A stretch of 64,000 bases of DNA from Aplidium turbinatum (taxonomy: Eukaryota; Chordata; Ascidiacea; Aplousobranchia; Polyclinidae). Location: NCBI GenBank assembly GCA_918807975.1, contig OU964924.1, positions 6,770,501 through 6,834,500 on the forward strand. Reading direction: 5' to 3'. Positions 31,985-44,383 of this stretch are shown piece by piece (within the stretch, counting starts at the first letter, position 1; each line of letters opens with the position of its first letter). Both the position numbers and the translations under genes were made by a program. The notes below the pieces were generated by a model. The model worked only from the letters and a program-made list of their open reading frames with translations, did not search any database and was not told the DNA's origin.

Positions 31985-34940
31985 TGATGACGTCACACAC
32001 ATATTGGAATAGACTATTATGAAAGAAGAAGAGCGGAGTGGAAATGCACTGAAACACACCGGAAAGAAATTGTCTCCCATTTGTTGATTTGTTGTTCAAT
32101 TTCAACAAATTTGCTATCGTAGGAAAGCACAAGCATAGATCTAACCAACTAAGTTAATACCAAGTCCCAAAATACTACTAGCTCCATCTAGTGGTCACTT
32201 AAACTTGACCATCAAAACTTCAACCAAAACTTCACAAAAACTTCATTTTAAATGATAAACAATCTAAATCAAATCCAATTAAAAGAACATGTTACTGTGT
32301 ATTGAAGTACTAACTTTCATTTTTATATCTTATTTAATATGCGAGCAATCGTTGTTCGAAGACAGCCCCCCAACGAAGCTTTTTCCCAATGCATTTCAAT
32401 GGTGTATTTATTGAGAGTTCTCTCTCAGATGAAAATGATATTTCAAGGCAGGTACGCTCTCAGTACTGTGCTGCAAACAATGCAAAATCTCATTTCGCTA
32501 AATGCTCACCCTCTGTAAAAAACATTGTATTTCGCTCTTATTGTATGTCCTTTTACGCATCCCAGTTGTGGAACAAGTTTAGATCTTCTAGTATAAAACG
32601 ATTACGTGTTGCTTACAATGATTCTTTTAGAATATTGCACAACTTGCCTCGTTATGTCAGTGCCCGTGAATATCAAGTAATGTATAATATAACAACGTTT
32701 GATGCTTTATTGAGAAAAAACATGTTTTCGTTTATCAACCGTTGCATTCACTCCTCCAATCGCTTTATATCAGACCTGATGTCATCTGATTGTTTTTATC
32801 GCTCTGAATACTTTCAATTCTTCCAACGCTCATTGTATATAAATTTGTAACAGTAGATAGCCCATTTAGTGAGCTTTTAAACCGACGGCATCCAAGGTGG
32901 CTCTCTGTGATCTTTGTGCATTTTCAGTTTGTGTATTATTTCGTTGTTTTTGTTTTGGATATGGACAACTTTGTTTGACGCAAATAAATAATAATAATAA
33001 TAATAATGGCGAATCGATCGTCTTTCAGTTCACGCCCTGCGTGTTCACGATAATTAATTGTCTCCCATTTATTCATTTCTTGCTCAATTTCAACAGATTT
33101 GCTATCGTTGAAAAGCACAAGCATATATCTAACCAACTAAGTTAATATCAAGTCCCAAAATACTACTAGCTCCATCTAGTGGCCACCTAAACTTGACCAA
33201 ATTCAAACCATTATCAAAAGTTTATTTGCAATGATAAAAACATTTAACGACAACCAATTAAAAGAACATATTACTGTTTATTGAAGTGTTAACTTTCATT
33301 TTTATATCTTATTTAATATGCGAGCAATCGTTGTTCGAAGACAGCCCCCCAACGAAGCTTTTGCCCAATGCATTTCAATGGCGAATCGATCGTCTTTCAG
33401 TTCACGCCCTGCGTGTTCACGATAATTAATTGTCTCCCATTTATTCATTTCTTGCTCAATTGCAACAGATTTGCTATCGTTGAAAAGCAGAAGCATAGAT
33501 CTAACCAACCAAGTTAATATCAAGTCCCAAAATACTACTAGCTCCATCTAGTGGCCACCTAAACTTGACCAAATGCAAACCATCACCAAAACTTCACTTT
33601 AAATGATAGACAATCTAAATCAAATCCAATTAAAAGAACATGTCACTGTTTATTCAAGGGCTAACCTTCATTTTTATATCTTATTTAATATAGGAGCAAT
33701 CGTTGTTCGAAGACAGCCCCCCAACGAAGCTTTTTCCCAATGCATTTCAATGGCGAATCGATCGTCTTTCAGTTCACGCCCTGCGTGTTCACGATAATTA
33801 ATTGTCTCCCATTTATTCATTTCTTGCTCAATTTCAACAGATTTGCTATCGTTGAAAAGCAGAAGCATATATCTAACCAACCAAGTTAATATCAAGTCCC
33901 AAAATACTACTAGCTTCATCTAGTGGCCACCTAAACTTGACCAAATGCAAACCATCACCAAAACTTCATTTTAAATGATAAACAATCTAAATCAAATCCA
34001 ATTAAAAGAACATGTCACTGTTTATTGAAGGGCTAACCTTCATTTTTATATCTTATTTAATATATGAGCAATCGTTGTTCGAATCAGCCCCCCAACGAAG
34101 CTTTTTCCTAATGAATTTCAATGGCGAATCGATCGTCTTTCAGTTCACGCCCTGCGTGTTCACGATAATTAATTGTCTCCCATTTATTCATTTCTTGCTC
34201 AATTTCAACAGATTTGCTATCGTTGAAAAGCACAAGCATATATCTAACCAACTAAGTTAATATCAAGTCCCAAAATACTACTAGCTCCATCTAGTAGCCA
34301 CCTAAACTTGACCAAATTCAAACCACTATCAAAAGTTTAATTGCAATGATAAACAGTCTAAATCAAATCCAATTAAAAGAACATGTTACTGTGTATTAAA
34401 GTACTGACTTTCATTTTTATATTTTATTTAATATGTGAGCAATCGTTGTTCGAAGACAGCCCACCAACGAAGCTTTTGCCCAATGCATTTCAATGACGAA
34501 TCGATCGTCTTTCAGTTCACGCCCTGTGTGATCACGATAATTAATTGTCTCCCATTTATTCATTTCTTGCTCAATTTCAACAGATTTGCTATCGTTGAAA
34601 AGCAGAAGCATAGGTCTATCCAACTAAGTTAATACCAAGTCCCAAAAAACTTCTAGCTCCATCTAGTGGCCACCTAAACTTGACCAAATGCAAACCATTA
34701 CCAAAACTTCATTTTAAATGATAAACAATTTAAATCAAATCCACTTAAAAGAACATGTTACTGTTTATTGAAGTGATAACTTTCATTTTTATAGCTTATT
34801 TAATATAAGAGCAATCGTTGTTCGAAGACAGCCCCCCAACGAAGCTTTTGCCCAATGCATTTCAATGGCGAATCGATCGTCTTTGATTCGCATTGCGTGT
34901 TCACGATAATTAATTGTCTCCCATTGATATTGAAAAAATG
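31985..34940 (-). repeat. Left 372-bp repeat array of the foldback-like element
   Basis: The phrase CGAATCGATCGTC recurs at about 33010, 33380, 33752, 34125, 34497 and 34868. On the minus strand most units keep a 61-82-codon frame with the same text (LFNDSKSVEIEQEMNKWETI, then GRELKDDRFAIEMHWAKASL), at 33302-33547, 33674-33919, 34417-34623, 34789-34974 and partly 32936-33136. The outermost unit is interrupted by a LINE. Confidence 0.9.
32403..33007 (+). mobile_element. 5'-truncated non-LTR retrotransposon (LINE) 3' end
   Basis: The plus-strand frame ending at 32850 reads like the C-terminus of a LINE reverse transcriptase: FRSYCMSFYASQLWNKFRSS, then LRVAYNDSFRILHNLPRYVS. A short 3' UTR and an (AAT)n tail (about 32983-33007) follow. 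It sits in a repeat unit between ...CATTTCAATGG and CGAATCGATCG, which are adjacent in the other units. AATGG on both sides may be a short target duplication. CR1/L2-like by general impression only. Confidence 0.75.
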
Positions 34941-36634
34941 CTAAAGTCATAGAAAGGATTAGGATCAGGCACACAAATAGCCTAATTGGTGGTGTAATGG
35001 CTTGTCCGAATCAAGTAATGTAGCCTAACAAACACTGATCAATAGGAAAGCGATGTGTGCTCTAGAGCGGTGTAGAACTTTGATCCTTTGTGAGGTCGTG
35101 GAAGAATTCTTGTCACTCGGCGCGCAGTCGACATCAACTGGAAAAGTTCGGTTGAGGAAGCAAGTGATGTCAGCTCCAAGTGCAGGAACCAGAAAATTGT
35201 TCCTATTTGGATGGAGAAACTTCTGCAAATAATAAAAAGAAACAACAACCAGCGATACAGTGGGTGCGGATACTTATGTTTTGTTCAATGCTTAGCCAAA
35301 TAATTTTTTCACAACACATAGGCTAAGCCGAATAAACCTAGGCTTAAATATGGATCAAAGGTAAGTAACGAAACCGTAATGAAATGACTTGGGCTTGCAT
35401 TCTCGTGTTCTTTCATAACCACATGAAGTCATTTTTCCAAAGGCATCCGTGTGTGTAAACAAAATGATTCATAGGTCCAAACCTTAAACGTTGACACACA
35501 AAAATCATGTTACAAACGTAACTTTTATTAAGTTAAAAAAATAATTTTGTTTCATGCGACATTGCACTTTTGTTAGCCTAGTTTGTTTGTAATAGAATAA
35601 ACATCACAAAGTATGTGGGCAGCAACTCTTTTTTATCATTAGGTAGCCCTGAAAAGGGCTGTTTTTTGGCAAATGAACGATATGGCGGCTACAGTAATGG
35701 GTAGGACTCCCTTATGGCTATGGGACAGTTGTCTGACACTTTTTAATGATGAAAAAAAAACGATAAAGAATATTAGCCTACAGTCATCACTGTTTTGATT
35801 TCATGTTATGAAACAATGACTAAACTTTGCAATAAAATTGCTTTAGTTCATGATTTGTTTTAAAATAACGTTTTATTAGAAATAATGTCATATTCGTCCC
35901 ATAGGTGCCACATCTCCCCTACATATTTTTACTCTCAGTACACCTAGTCTACACAAATGTTTAATCTACATGCATTTTATGTACTTCATCCAATCCATTT
36001 AATGTTTAACATAATCCACGTTAAGTGTTTACATGTTAGTGTATGTCATTTTAAAATAGAACTACAAGAAACGCTCACTAGACAAGTTAGAGTATGCACC
36101 CCAATCCCCATTCATCGGAATGAATCTCTGTTCCTGGTGCGATGTGGCGTAGAATTTCTGCCTCCAGTGTAGCCCTGTCCCGCCACGGTACCATTACGAT
36201 GAAGCATTCTCTAATAGCACAATTTTACTAGGGATATCTACAGGCATTGAGAAGCAAAAGAACGTGCCCGAAGGAGGGTGGGTTAAATAAAAGTGTTGTC
36301 AAATATTCCTTCAAATCCCAAGCTCAAGTGATATTGCTCACCTGCTCGAACGTAGTTGATTAGGCGTACAGGGATGGAGGAACCATTTTAAAAGTAGGTG
36401 GGCCCAAAGGCGTAGTAGTCAAAGTTATTCAAACTTCTGGGGGGCTTCGCCTCCCAGACCTCCCATAGCATTGCTGCATTCCTGATACTTCAAATCGCTT
36501 ATGCATTGTGTTTTCATGATTGCCTTTTGTGCCAGACACCGAAAAAATTGCGTTTTTAGGCCCGATTTGGTCAAACAAATTACAAAATTGTTAAATTGTA
36601 GCGCTGTACAAAATATGGCGATGTAGGCTACACA
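34941..36634. other. Central unique segment of the foldback-like element, left part
   Basis: No gene could be supported. An old antisense SINE-B-like scrap (GTGCTCTAGAGCGGTGTAGA) lies near 35058. A histone-type 3' stem-loop is at 35641-35665. A G-rich and C-rich stretch near 36436-36470 (GGGGGGCTTCGCCTCCCAGA) looks like another MITE edge. Confidence 0.4.
35618..35666 (-). other. Histone mRNA 3' stem-loop-like site without histone gene
   Basis: On the minus strand, CAGCCCTTTTCAGGGCTACC has the 6-bp stem and TTTC-type loop of the replication-dependent histone 3' end, followed by ACC. About 10 bases later comes AAAAAAGAG, like the U7-binding downstream element. The DNA upstream on that strand does not encode a recognisable histone tail, so this is a relic or chance match. 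Confidence 0.35.
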
Positions 36635-38944
36635 CAGGGCCGGATTTACCAATAGGCTAGGCAGGCTGAAGCCTAGGGCCTCAACGTCCAGGGGCCTCGA
36701 AATTCGGTTTCGAAGTTTGTACTTTGTAGTTTGTAATCGGCACAACTCTTATCTTATCCAAGCTCATGAAAACTCAGAAAAACACACAAATGCCATGTTA
36801 ACCTACCCAACAAGGAAGCGAGGATATACGCTTAGCCTACTGAATTCAAAGCCGGAGTAGCAAATAAAAGCAGAACAGCAGTATTGGTGGCATGTAATGA
36901 AAAGAATCACCGCTGTAATTTGTACTCTTGCTGAACGAGGCTTGCCTTTTAGAGGGTACAATGAACGATTTGGATCTCCCAATAACGGCAATTATTTTGG
37001 GCTTTTAGAAGTAGTGGCCAAATTTGATTCATTTTTACTTGCTCATATCAATCGCTATGGAAATTCAGGATCAAGAAATCCCTCTTATTTGTCAAAAACT
37101 ATTTGCGAAGAGATGATTCAGCTCATTGCCAAAAAATTAAAGAGTCAATTGTTTTGTGGCTGACGTGAAAAAAATCGGGATATTTCAGCTTTTATGTGGA
37201 TTCTAATCACGATATTTCACATACCGATCAGTTAACTTTGAATATCAGGTACGGTACGTGTCTCCTGTAAACGGTTTACCAAGTGAGAGATTTATAACTT
37301 TCCTTGAGCTGAAAGTCCACTCTGCGGTAGGCATGGCAGATTTAGTGCATAAATATCTCACTATAGGCTACTGAGCTTCAGCTTGATATTAATAAATGCC
37401 GAGGACAGTCTTAGGACAATTGAAATTGACAATGCTGCAAACATGGCTGGTAGGTACAACGGTATGCAACAAAAATCCTAGAAAGAAAGAAATTTGCAAA
37501 ATTTATTCCATGCGCAGGTCACTCCTTAAATTTAGTAGGCCGCTCAGCTGTTGATTGCTGTCTTGATGCAGTGAATTGTTTTGGCATTATCAATGAAATT
37601 TACACCTTTTTTTCAGCTTCCACAAAGAGGTGGGCAGTTCTAAAATCATTTTTGCAACCTCAATCAAAAGTGCCAAAACATTTGAGATCTTTCTCAAGGC
37701 TCAAAAGCATCAAAAATAAACTGAGATTGACAATATCTCAAAAAAGGTTGTCCCGGGTTGTCCGCACTGAGCATTCTGTGCATTGAGAGTGACAAACTTA
37801 AACAGATAAATTTTGATGAACTTTTGCATGATTTTGCTTTGACAAAAGCTAGAAAAAAAAATGGTAGCCTAGTCTTACTCTATTTGATGGCTGTAACTAT
37901 TTCTTATGTCCTCGTAAATAAACTTTACAATTATTGTAACGGTTGTTTGATCAAGGAAATTAATATTGAAAGCAAAACTGCCTTAACTAAATTTTTATTC
38001 TTTTAATTAAAAATTTGCACCCATAAATGTGGAAAATAAAAAGAACAAAGAGTTTAATGCAGTCATATTTTTGACATTAAGCAATGACATGTGATGTTGT
38101 TTAGAGAGAAATATTCTGAGCTCAAAAATAAAGAGGGGCCTCACAAATGGAATAGCCTAGGGCCTCTTATGGTCTAAAGAATTGACAATGCTGCAAACAT
38201 GGCTGGTAGGTACAACGGTATGCAACAAAAATCCTAGAAAGAAAGAAATTTGCAAAATTTATTCCATGCGCAGGTCACTCCTTAAATTTAGTAGGCCGCT
38301 CAGCTGTTGATTGCTGTCTTGATGCAGTGAATTGTTTTGGCATTATCAATGAAATTTACACCTTTTTTTCAGCTTCCACAAAGAGGTGGGCAGTTCTAAA
38401 ATCATTTTTGCAACCTCAATCAAAAGTGCCAAAACATTTGAGATCTTTCTCAAGGCTCAAAAGCATCAAAAATAAACTGAGATTGACAATATCTCAAAAA
38501 AGGTTGTCCCGGGTTGTCCGCACTGAGCATTCTGTGCATTGAGAGTGACAAACTTAAACAGATAAATTTTGATGAACTTTTGCATGATTTTGCTTTGACA
38601 AAAGCTAGAAAAAAAAATGGTAGCCTAGTCTTACTCTATTTGATGGCTGTAACTATTTCTTATGTCCTCGTAAATAAACTTTACAATTATTGTAACGGTT
38701 GTTTGATCAAGGAAATTAATATTGAAAGCAAAACTGCCTTAACTAAATTTTTATTCTTTTAATTAAAAATTTGCACCCATAAATGTGGAAAATAAAAAGA
38801 ACAAAGAGTTTAATGCAGTCATATTTTTGACATTAAGCAATGACATGTGATGTTGTTTAGAGAGAAATATTCTGAGCTCAAAAATAAAGAGGGGCCTCAC
38901 AAATGGAATAGCCTAGGGCCTCTTATGGTCTAAATCCGGCCCTG
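36635..38944 (+). mobile_element. hAT element, internally deleted and duplicated
   Basis: Ends CAGGGCCGGATTTA / TAAATCCGGCCCTG, exact duplication GCTACACA (36627-36634, 38945-38952). It aligns by eye with the hAT at 26199-30110 (for example RGLPFRGYNERFGSPNNGNY, then NAANMAGRYNGMQ) but lacks the middle of the transposase. The segment about 37424-38179 is repeated head-to-tail at about 38180-38935 with a period of 756 bp. The two copies are almost identical, so this duplication is recent. Confidence 0.93.
36897..38006 (+). pseudogene. Deleted hAT transposase relic (TTF/ZMYM1 type)
   Basis: Contains GLPFRGYNERFGSPNNGNYF, HINRYGNSGSRNPSYLSKTI, then FGIINEIYTFFSASTKRWAV joined to the dimerisation text SRLKSIKNKLRLTISQKRLS. 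Compared with the relative at 26400-29781 the region between the catalytic core and the C-terminus is missing, and several frames are broken. The 3' part is present twice through the 756-bp duplication. Confidence 0.8.
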
Positions 38945-39359
38945 GCTACACACAAATAAAAAGGCAATATAGCCTACACGCACAGTTATAATACCAACCT
39001 GGGAGAAATAATCTGCAGCATTATACAGTAGGCCTACGTGCGTGCACTGCATAATATGTAATGATATCATTGTTTTAACCTTGGAGAACAATTAGATTGA
39101 TTTATAGATTACTTCACCAATCACACGCAAGACGCAACCACATCCACTGCTCATCAACAGTGGGCTCAACAGAAAAGTTTGAAGATTAGATTTCATCATT
39201 GAGCTATCAAAGATAACACAGGCAAACAAAATTTTTTTTTAAAGGCACGGTATGTGAGAGTCATTTTAGTAGTATAGAAGTACATAGAAGTACAATTTTA
39301 ATTAATGCTTTCTTTGCTTTGTAATCCAAGCTCAAGCATATTACGACGAAAAATGCTGC

Positions 39360-40650
39360 ATTGGCAACAGTTCAAGTTTAGGTGGCCACTAGATAGAGCT
39401 AGTAGTATTTTGGGATTTGGTATTAACTTAGTTGGTTAGATCTATGCTTGTGCTTTTCAACGATAGCAAATCTGTTGAAATTGAGCAAGAAATGAATAAA
39501 TGGGAGACAATTAATTATCGTGAACACGCAGGGCGTGAACTGAAAGACGATCGATTCGCCATTGAAATGCATTGGGCAAAAGCTTCGTTGGGGGGCTGTC
39601 TTCGAACAACGATTGCTCGCATATTAAATAAGATATAAAAATGAAAGTTTGCCCTTCAATAAACAGTAACATGTTCTTTTAAATGGCTGTCGTTTAATGT
39701 TTTTATCATTGCAAATAAACTTTTGATAATGGTTTGAATTTGGTCAAGTTTAGGTGGCCACTAGATAAAGTTAGTAGTATTTTGGGACTTGGTATTAACT
39801 TAGTTGGTTAGATCTATAGCCTACTTGTGCTTTTCAACGATAGCAAATCTGTTGAAATTGAGCAAGAAATGAATAAATGGGAGACAATTAATTATCGTGA
39901 ACACGCAGGGCGTGAACTGAAAGACGATCGATTCGCCATTGAAATGCATTGGGCAAAAGCTTCGTTGGGGGGCTGTCTTCGAACAACGATTGCTCGCATA
40001 TTAAATAAGACATAAAAATGAAGGTTAGCCCTTCAATAAACAGTAATATGTTCTTTTAATTGGTTGTCGTTAAATGTTTTTATCATTGCAAATAAACTTT
40101 TGATAATGGTTTGAATTTGGTCAAGTTTAGGTGGCCACTAGATGGAGCTAGTAGTATTTTGGGACTTGATATTAACTTAGTTGGTTAGATATATGCTTGT
40201 GCTTTTCAACGATAGCAAATCTGTTGCAATTGAGCAAGAAATGAATAAATGGGAGACAATTAATTATCGTGATCACATAGGGCGTGAACTGAAAGACGAT
40301 CGATTCGTCATTGAAATGCATTGGGCAAAAGCTTCGTTGGGGGGCTGTCTTCGAACAACGATTGCTCGCATATTAAATAAGATATAAAAATGAAAGTTAG
40401 TACTTCAATACACAGTAACATGTTCTTTTAATTGGATTTGATTTAGATTGTTTATGATTTAAAATGAAGTTTTGGTGAAGTTTTGGTTGAAGTTTTGATG
40501 GTCAAGTTTAGGTGACCACTAGATGGAGCTAGTAGTATTTTGGGACTTGATATTAACTTAGTTGGTTAGATCTATGCTTGTGCTTTCCTACGATAGCAAA
40601 TTTGTTGAAATTGAACAACAAATCAATAAATGGGAGACAATTTCTTTCCG
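39360..40650 (+). repeat. Right 372-bp repeat array of the foldback-like element
   Basis: Inverted relative to the left array. Units carry the frame at 39432-39638, 39827-40015 and 40181-40387 on the plus strand, each 62-68 codons, ending LRTTIARILNK followed by one residue. An outermost partial unit at 40495-40650 matches the outermost left unit. Units differ by a few residues only. The frame has no recognised domain. Confidence 0.9.
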
Positions 40651-40773
40651 GTGTGTTTCAGTGCATTTCCACCCCGCTCTTCCTCTTTCATAATAGTCTA
40701 TTCCAATATGTGTGACGTCATCATTTTTTCGGGTTGACCAACAGGGCGTCTTGTGCAAGAGCACCTTAAAATC

Positions 40774-41384
40774 TCCTTGAAGTTGGGCAACTGACTTTGG
40801 TGAGGATTAATCTATATTTTCATGCTTTTTTATGATTACTGCACATCCACATAAATATTGGAGCTGGCAAATTTAATCCACAACACTTTCCATTGGGCTG
40901 TTATTTAGGCCTAACACTGCATATTTGCAACCTGTTTGTGCTTCTGTGTGTTTTCGTTACTATATGTTATTGGCTGTTGTGCTATAGACATATACCTACT
41001 ACATAAACTATTATTCAGACATGTCTTAAACCTTTCAAGTTTTTGCCACCTTTTCTCGTTCATTGATGTGCAGGTATTTTGACTTTGTAGCTTGTAGTAT
41101 CTATTTTTTCTTCTGGACCCGTTAACAAAAAATAAAACGATTGATTGAAGAAGAAATTATTAATTCAGTTCATTGCAGTTAACAAATTGATTCCCTTGAG
41201 CTTTGAGAATCTTCATAAATATTTTGTGGTTAGAATTTTTGTTCTCAGTTCTGAGAAAACTTCTTGAAGAGCTTAATTCTGGGATTTTTGCAGAGGTACG
41301 GTACGGTATATATACATGTTGTACTGTATAGGTTTTGAACTCATTAGGATGGTATATATATGTACAATACAACCACTGACACCA
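40774..41384. other. Intergenic DNA, no gene seen
   Basis: AT-rich. TACGGTACGGTATATATACA near 41293 is simple-sequence-like. No supported gene. Confidence 0.4.
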
Positions 41385-41640
41385 CCTCGATAGCTCAGTT
41401 GATTAAATGCCAAATTTTGTGCATGAGGAAACTGCAAGATCAAACAGTGTTGGTTGAACTTTCACAGTGTGCACTTGAGTAATGTATTTTAAAGACTGCT
41501 TTCCATTTAGCGACACAATGTGGACGGAATAATTCACAAGACAATAATACTTCAACAAACAACATTCAGAAACACCATTCTCGGTAACTGAGTTTGGGTC
41601 AGTAGTTCAGTCTCTACAAGTATGCGGAACTGCCAGGATG
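41385..41640 (+). repeat. SINE family A
   Basis: Head CTCGATAGCTCAGTTGATTA, then GTGTGCACTTGAGTAATGTA, CATTCTCGGTAACTGAGTTT and GTATGCGGAACTGCCAGGAT, in normal SINE order. Moderately diverged. Confidence 0.75.
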
Positions 41641-41683
41641 CCCCTCACAGAGAGTTGAAAACCCTCTATGAGGGTATCTCAGT

Positions 41684-42796
41684 CATAAGCGTAGAGTTTT
41701 AGAAACTACCGGGGGTGCAGTTATGTCAGAATATCACATGCATAAACATTAAATACGGTATATAGTACTCGAGTAGGCTATAGGTCGAGATTTTCGCAAG
41801 TGATTTTCACCTTAAAAAAACAGGTTCGACTTATACACGAGACAAGCTGTTGTCTCCAGCTCGGCAGCTTTCAAAATGAATGCATTTTTGCTGCGGCAAA
41901 ATCCTTGCCGACGTAAATTACGGATTGTGAAATGGCGTCGGCCGAAGTAAAAGTTTTGAATACGTTTATTTGCACTTTGCAGTGATTCAAACTTAATGAT
42001 TTCTTGTCAATTGTAAATTTTATACACCTGTTACACTTTATAGTTTATACACTTGTTAACCGATCTATTTTTTAACTTTGCGTGCAGGATATAATCGTTC
42101 TTATTACGTAACATTCCATGATCATTGAAGTCGATGTCAAACCTTAGCGGCTGCATAAAACAATGGCGTTAGGTTGGCTAGGTGGTAGGTGATAATGGCG
42201 GTAAGAGACGTCGTTAATGCAAGCAATATCTGCGACCAAGACCATTAAACACCTTTTCTTTTATCGGCTTTCGATTTAATTCTCACACATTGCGAACTAT
42301 CTTTGCTTCAAGAACATCGTGGGGAGTCATAATAGCACATTTTGCTGGCCTAGTTTTGTTTGAGTTCACCCTGACAGCAAAATCCGTCTGCAGATGTTGA
42401 ATCAATGTAAAATTGGTGGATTTTGCTGTCTGGGCAACCACTCAAGTCAGAAGTAACAGTTTTTCCTTTGCACTAGTTTGACTAGTGAATCTTTTTCACC
42501 CGAGACAAATAATTGCTGGCGCTAACGGACATTAGCTCATTTTTACATTGATTCACTGTCTGCCAGTGTTGAATGTTTATGTGTTAATGAGAGGATTTCG
42601 ATTCTTGTGCCTCTGTTAACAAAACAATGCGTTCTGTTAAATCATACTTGATCTCACAGCGGGAAGACCTCTTTGAAAATAGCGCGTTTAGATTAAGTTA
42701 CTCTACGCTCTACTTTGAAATTTCCTCAACGTATGTCAATACCGATAAGAGCAGGGGGTGCGCCGCACCCCTGCACCCCCTTACTCTACGCCAGTG
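41684..42796. mobile_element. Non-autonomous hAT element, 1.1 kb
   Basis: Ends CATAAGCGTAGAG (left) and CTCTACGCCAGTG (right), exact duplication ATCTCAGT (41676-41683, 42797-42804). GGGGGTGCAG and its complement lie just inside both ends. A small palindromic MITE is nested at 42367-42434. No coding frame. Confidence 0.85.
42367..42434. mobile_element. Short palindromic MITE (ACAGCAAAATCC type)
   Basis: CACCCTGACAGCAAAATCC ... GGATTTTGCTGTCTGGG forms inverted ends around a core containing GTTGAATCAATGTAAAA. The same design occurs at 63582-63672. Confidence 0.6.
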
Positions 42797-43750
42797 ATCT
42801 CAGTAAAGGGTTTTCAACATCGGCTTCTGGTTTTAATAATGATGTTGTGTTTATTGTGCACATAGTAATATTGTGTGTTCATATTTCTTGGTAGTTATTG
42901 CTGATATGTGTTGCTAAATAAAAAAACAGACAGTGTTAATGCATTCAAGTACATCATTATTCATTACTCTAAATCAGGGGTGGGCAGAGTTGTTCATAGA
43001 AAGAGCCGCTTGCGGATAGACCATAAACATCAGCGAGCCGCAAAAGCAGTTGACACAAAATAACATAATCAGCAATAAAAACACAATGATTGTTTATCCA
43101 TATCAGTTTGTACTTTACTCGCTAATCTCTGAAAATTTGGACGATAAGTTGTTAATGCTGTGCGAATTATTATAATTCTTCCAAGTGTTCATTTGTCAAG
43201 GTTGCACGGTATTTTGATTTTACAAAGTTCCTTACAGAGAATAAAGATTCACAACAATAAGACGTAGAAATAACAGAAATGAGTCGTACACTGCGGCCTT
43301 TTTGAGTTCTGGATATTTATTCTCTGGAACCTGCAGATTGTTTCAAAAACTAATATTATTTAATTTAATTTGTCGCCGACGTTTGTTGGCATGTCGGATG
43401 GTTTTATGGCAGTTGGGTTGTAGGCCTATGCTAATTAGAGATTGAAAAAACTGATAGCAAATCATTCCCAATCCCAACATTAGTGTGTTCTACTACGAAT
43501 TGCCTTCATTTTATCCGTTTGATAACTTGAGGAAGTTAGGTAAAAGTATGGTACCGTATATTCATAAAGCACAACTTGTGAAGTTGCGAATGAACCTCAA
43601 AACTTCTGACTGCTAAGTGCTAGGCAGCGGCAGCACAGCACGTCAAAATAAATCATACCTAGCCTAATTCTTGGTCCCAAAATTTCATATAATCATGGTT
43701 ATAGGCTCAATAATACTTTAATGCTAATTTCTTCCGAGAACAGTCTAAGT

Positions 43751-44343
43751 CAGGGGTCACCAAATGGCGGCCCGCGGGCCGCATGCGGCCCGCCACGCTG
43801 TATCGCTGCGGCCCGCGGAAGGTATCAGCGTACAAGTATAACAAAAAATACTTTTCTTGAGGAGTTAATGAGCATGAAGGCAAAAAATACTTTCCGGGAA
43901 GCATATTTTCGCTTTGCATACGATTCCACAGACCAACCAATCAGATTATAGTTCTAGGCGGGGGTTGCTTAAAGTTATTCCAATGCGATGTCCAGCCACA
44001 CTGTCCCAGTGGTTGATTAAAACGTCTGTTTTCGAATTTTGAAATTGTCTGTGAGCATAGGGTTGCTTATTTTAAGTTTGCAAATGTCATGTAAACACTA
44101 GTGTGCGTTTCACCGTTATTGTGTTTCACGAGTAGTATTCCCTTTATGCAAGTTTTTGTTGGCAAAATAGGTCTGTGTGCCAACTCAATTTATAAGAAAT
44201 TGGCAAAATATTATATATAAATTTAAAAACTTTTTCTGATTGTATTATGAAAATATTTAGCTTAGTACTGCAAAAAGTTTTTTTTTTTTTTTAAGAATTA
44301 TGGAACGTTTCACGATTTTGCGTGTCATCCTTGCGCGCGGGCC

Positions 44344-44383
<40 letters not shown>

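Larger units (their letters stand above)
31943..40765. mobile_element. Foldback-like element with tandem-repeat inverted ends, 8.8 kb
   Basis: Termini GGTTCTCTTGCACAAG (left) and, read inverted, GGTGCTCTTGCACAAG (right), exact 8-bp duplication TTAAAATC (31935-31942, 40766-40773). Each end is a tandem array of a repeat of about 372 bp, in inverted orientation: about 6 units on the left (to about 34935) and about 3.5 on the right (from about 39360). The middle holds about 1.7 kb of unrecognised DNA, a hAT element 36635-38944 and a short right flank. A LINE stub lies in the left array. No transposase for this element is seen, so it is probably non-autonomous. It resembles Drosophila Foldback in architecture, but homology is not shown. 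Confidence 0.8.
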
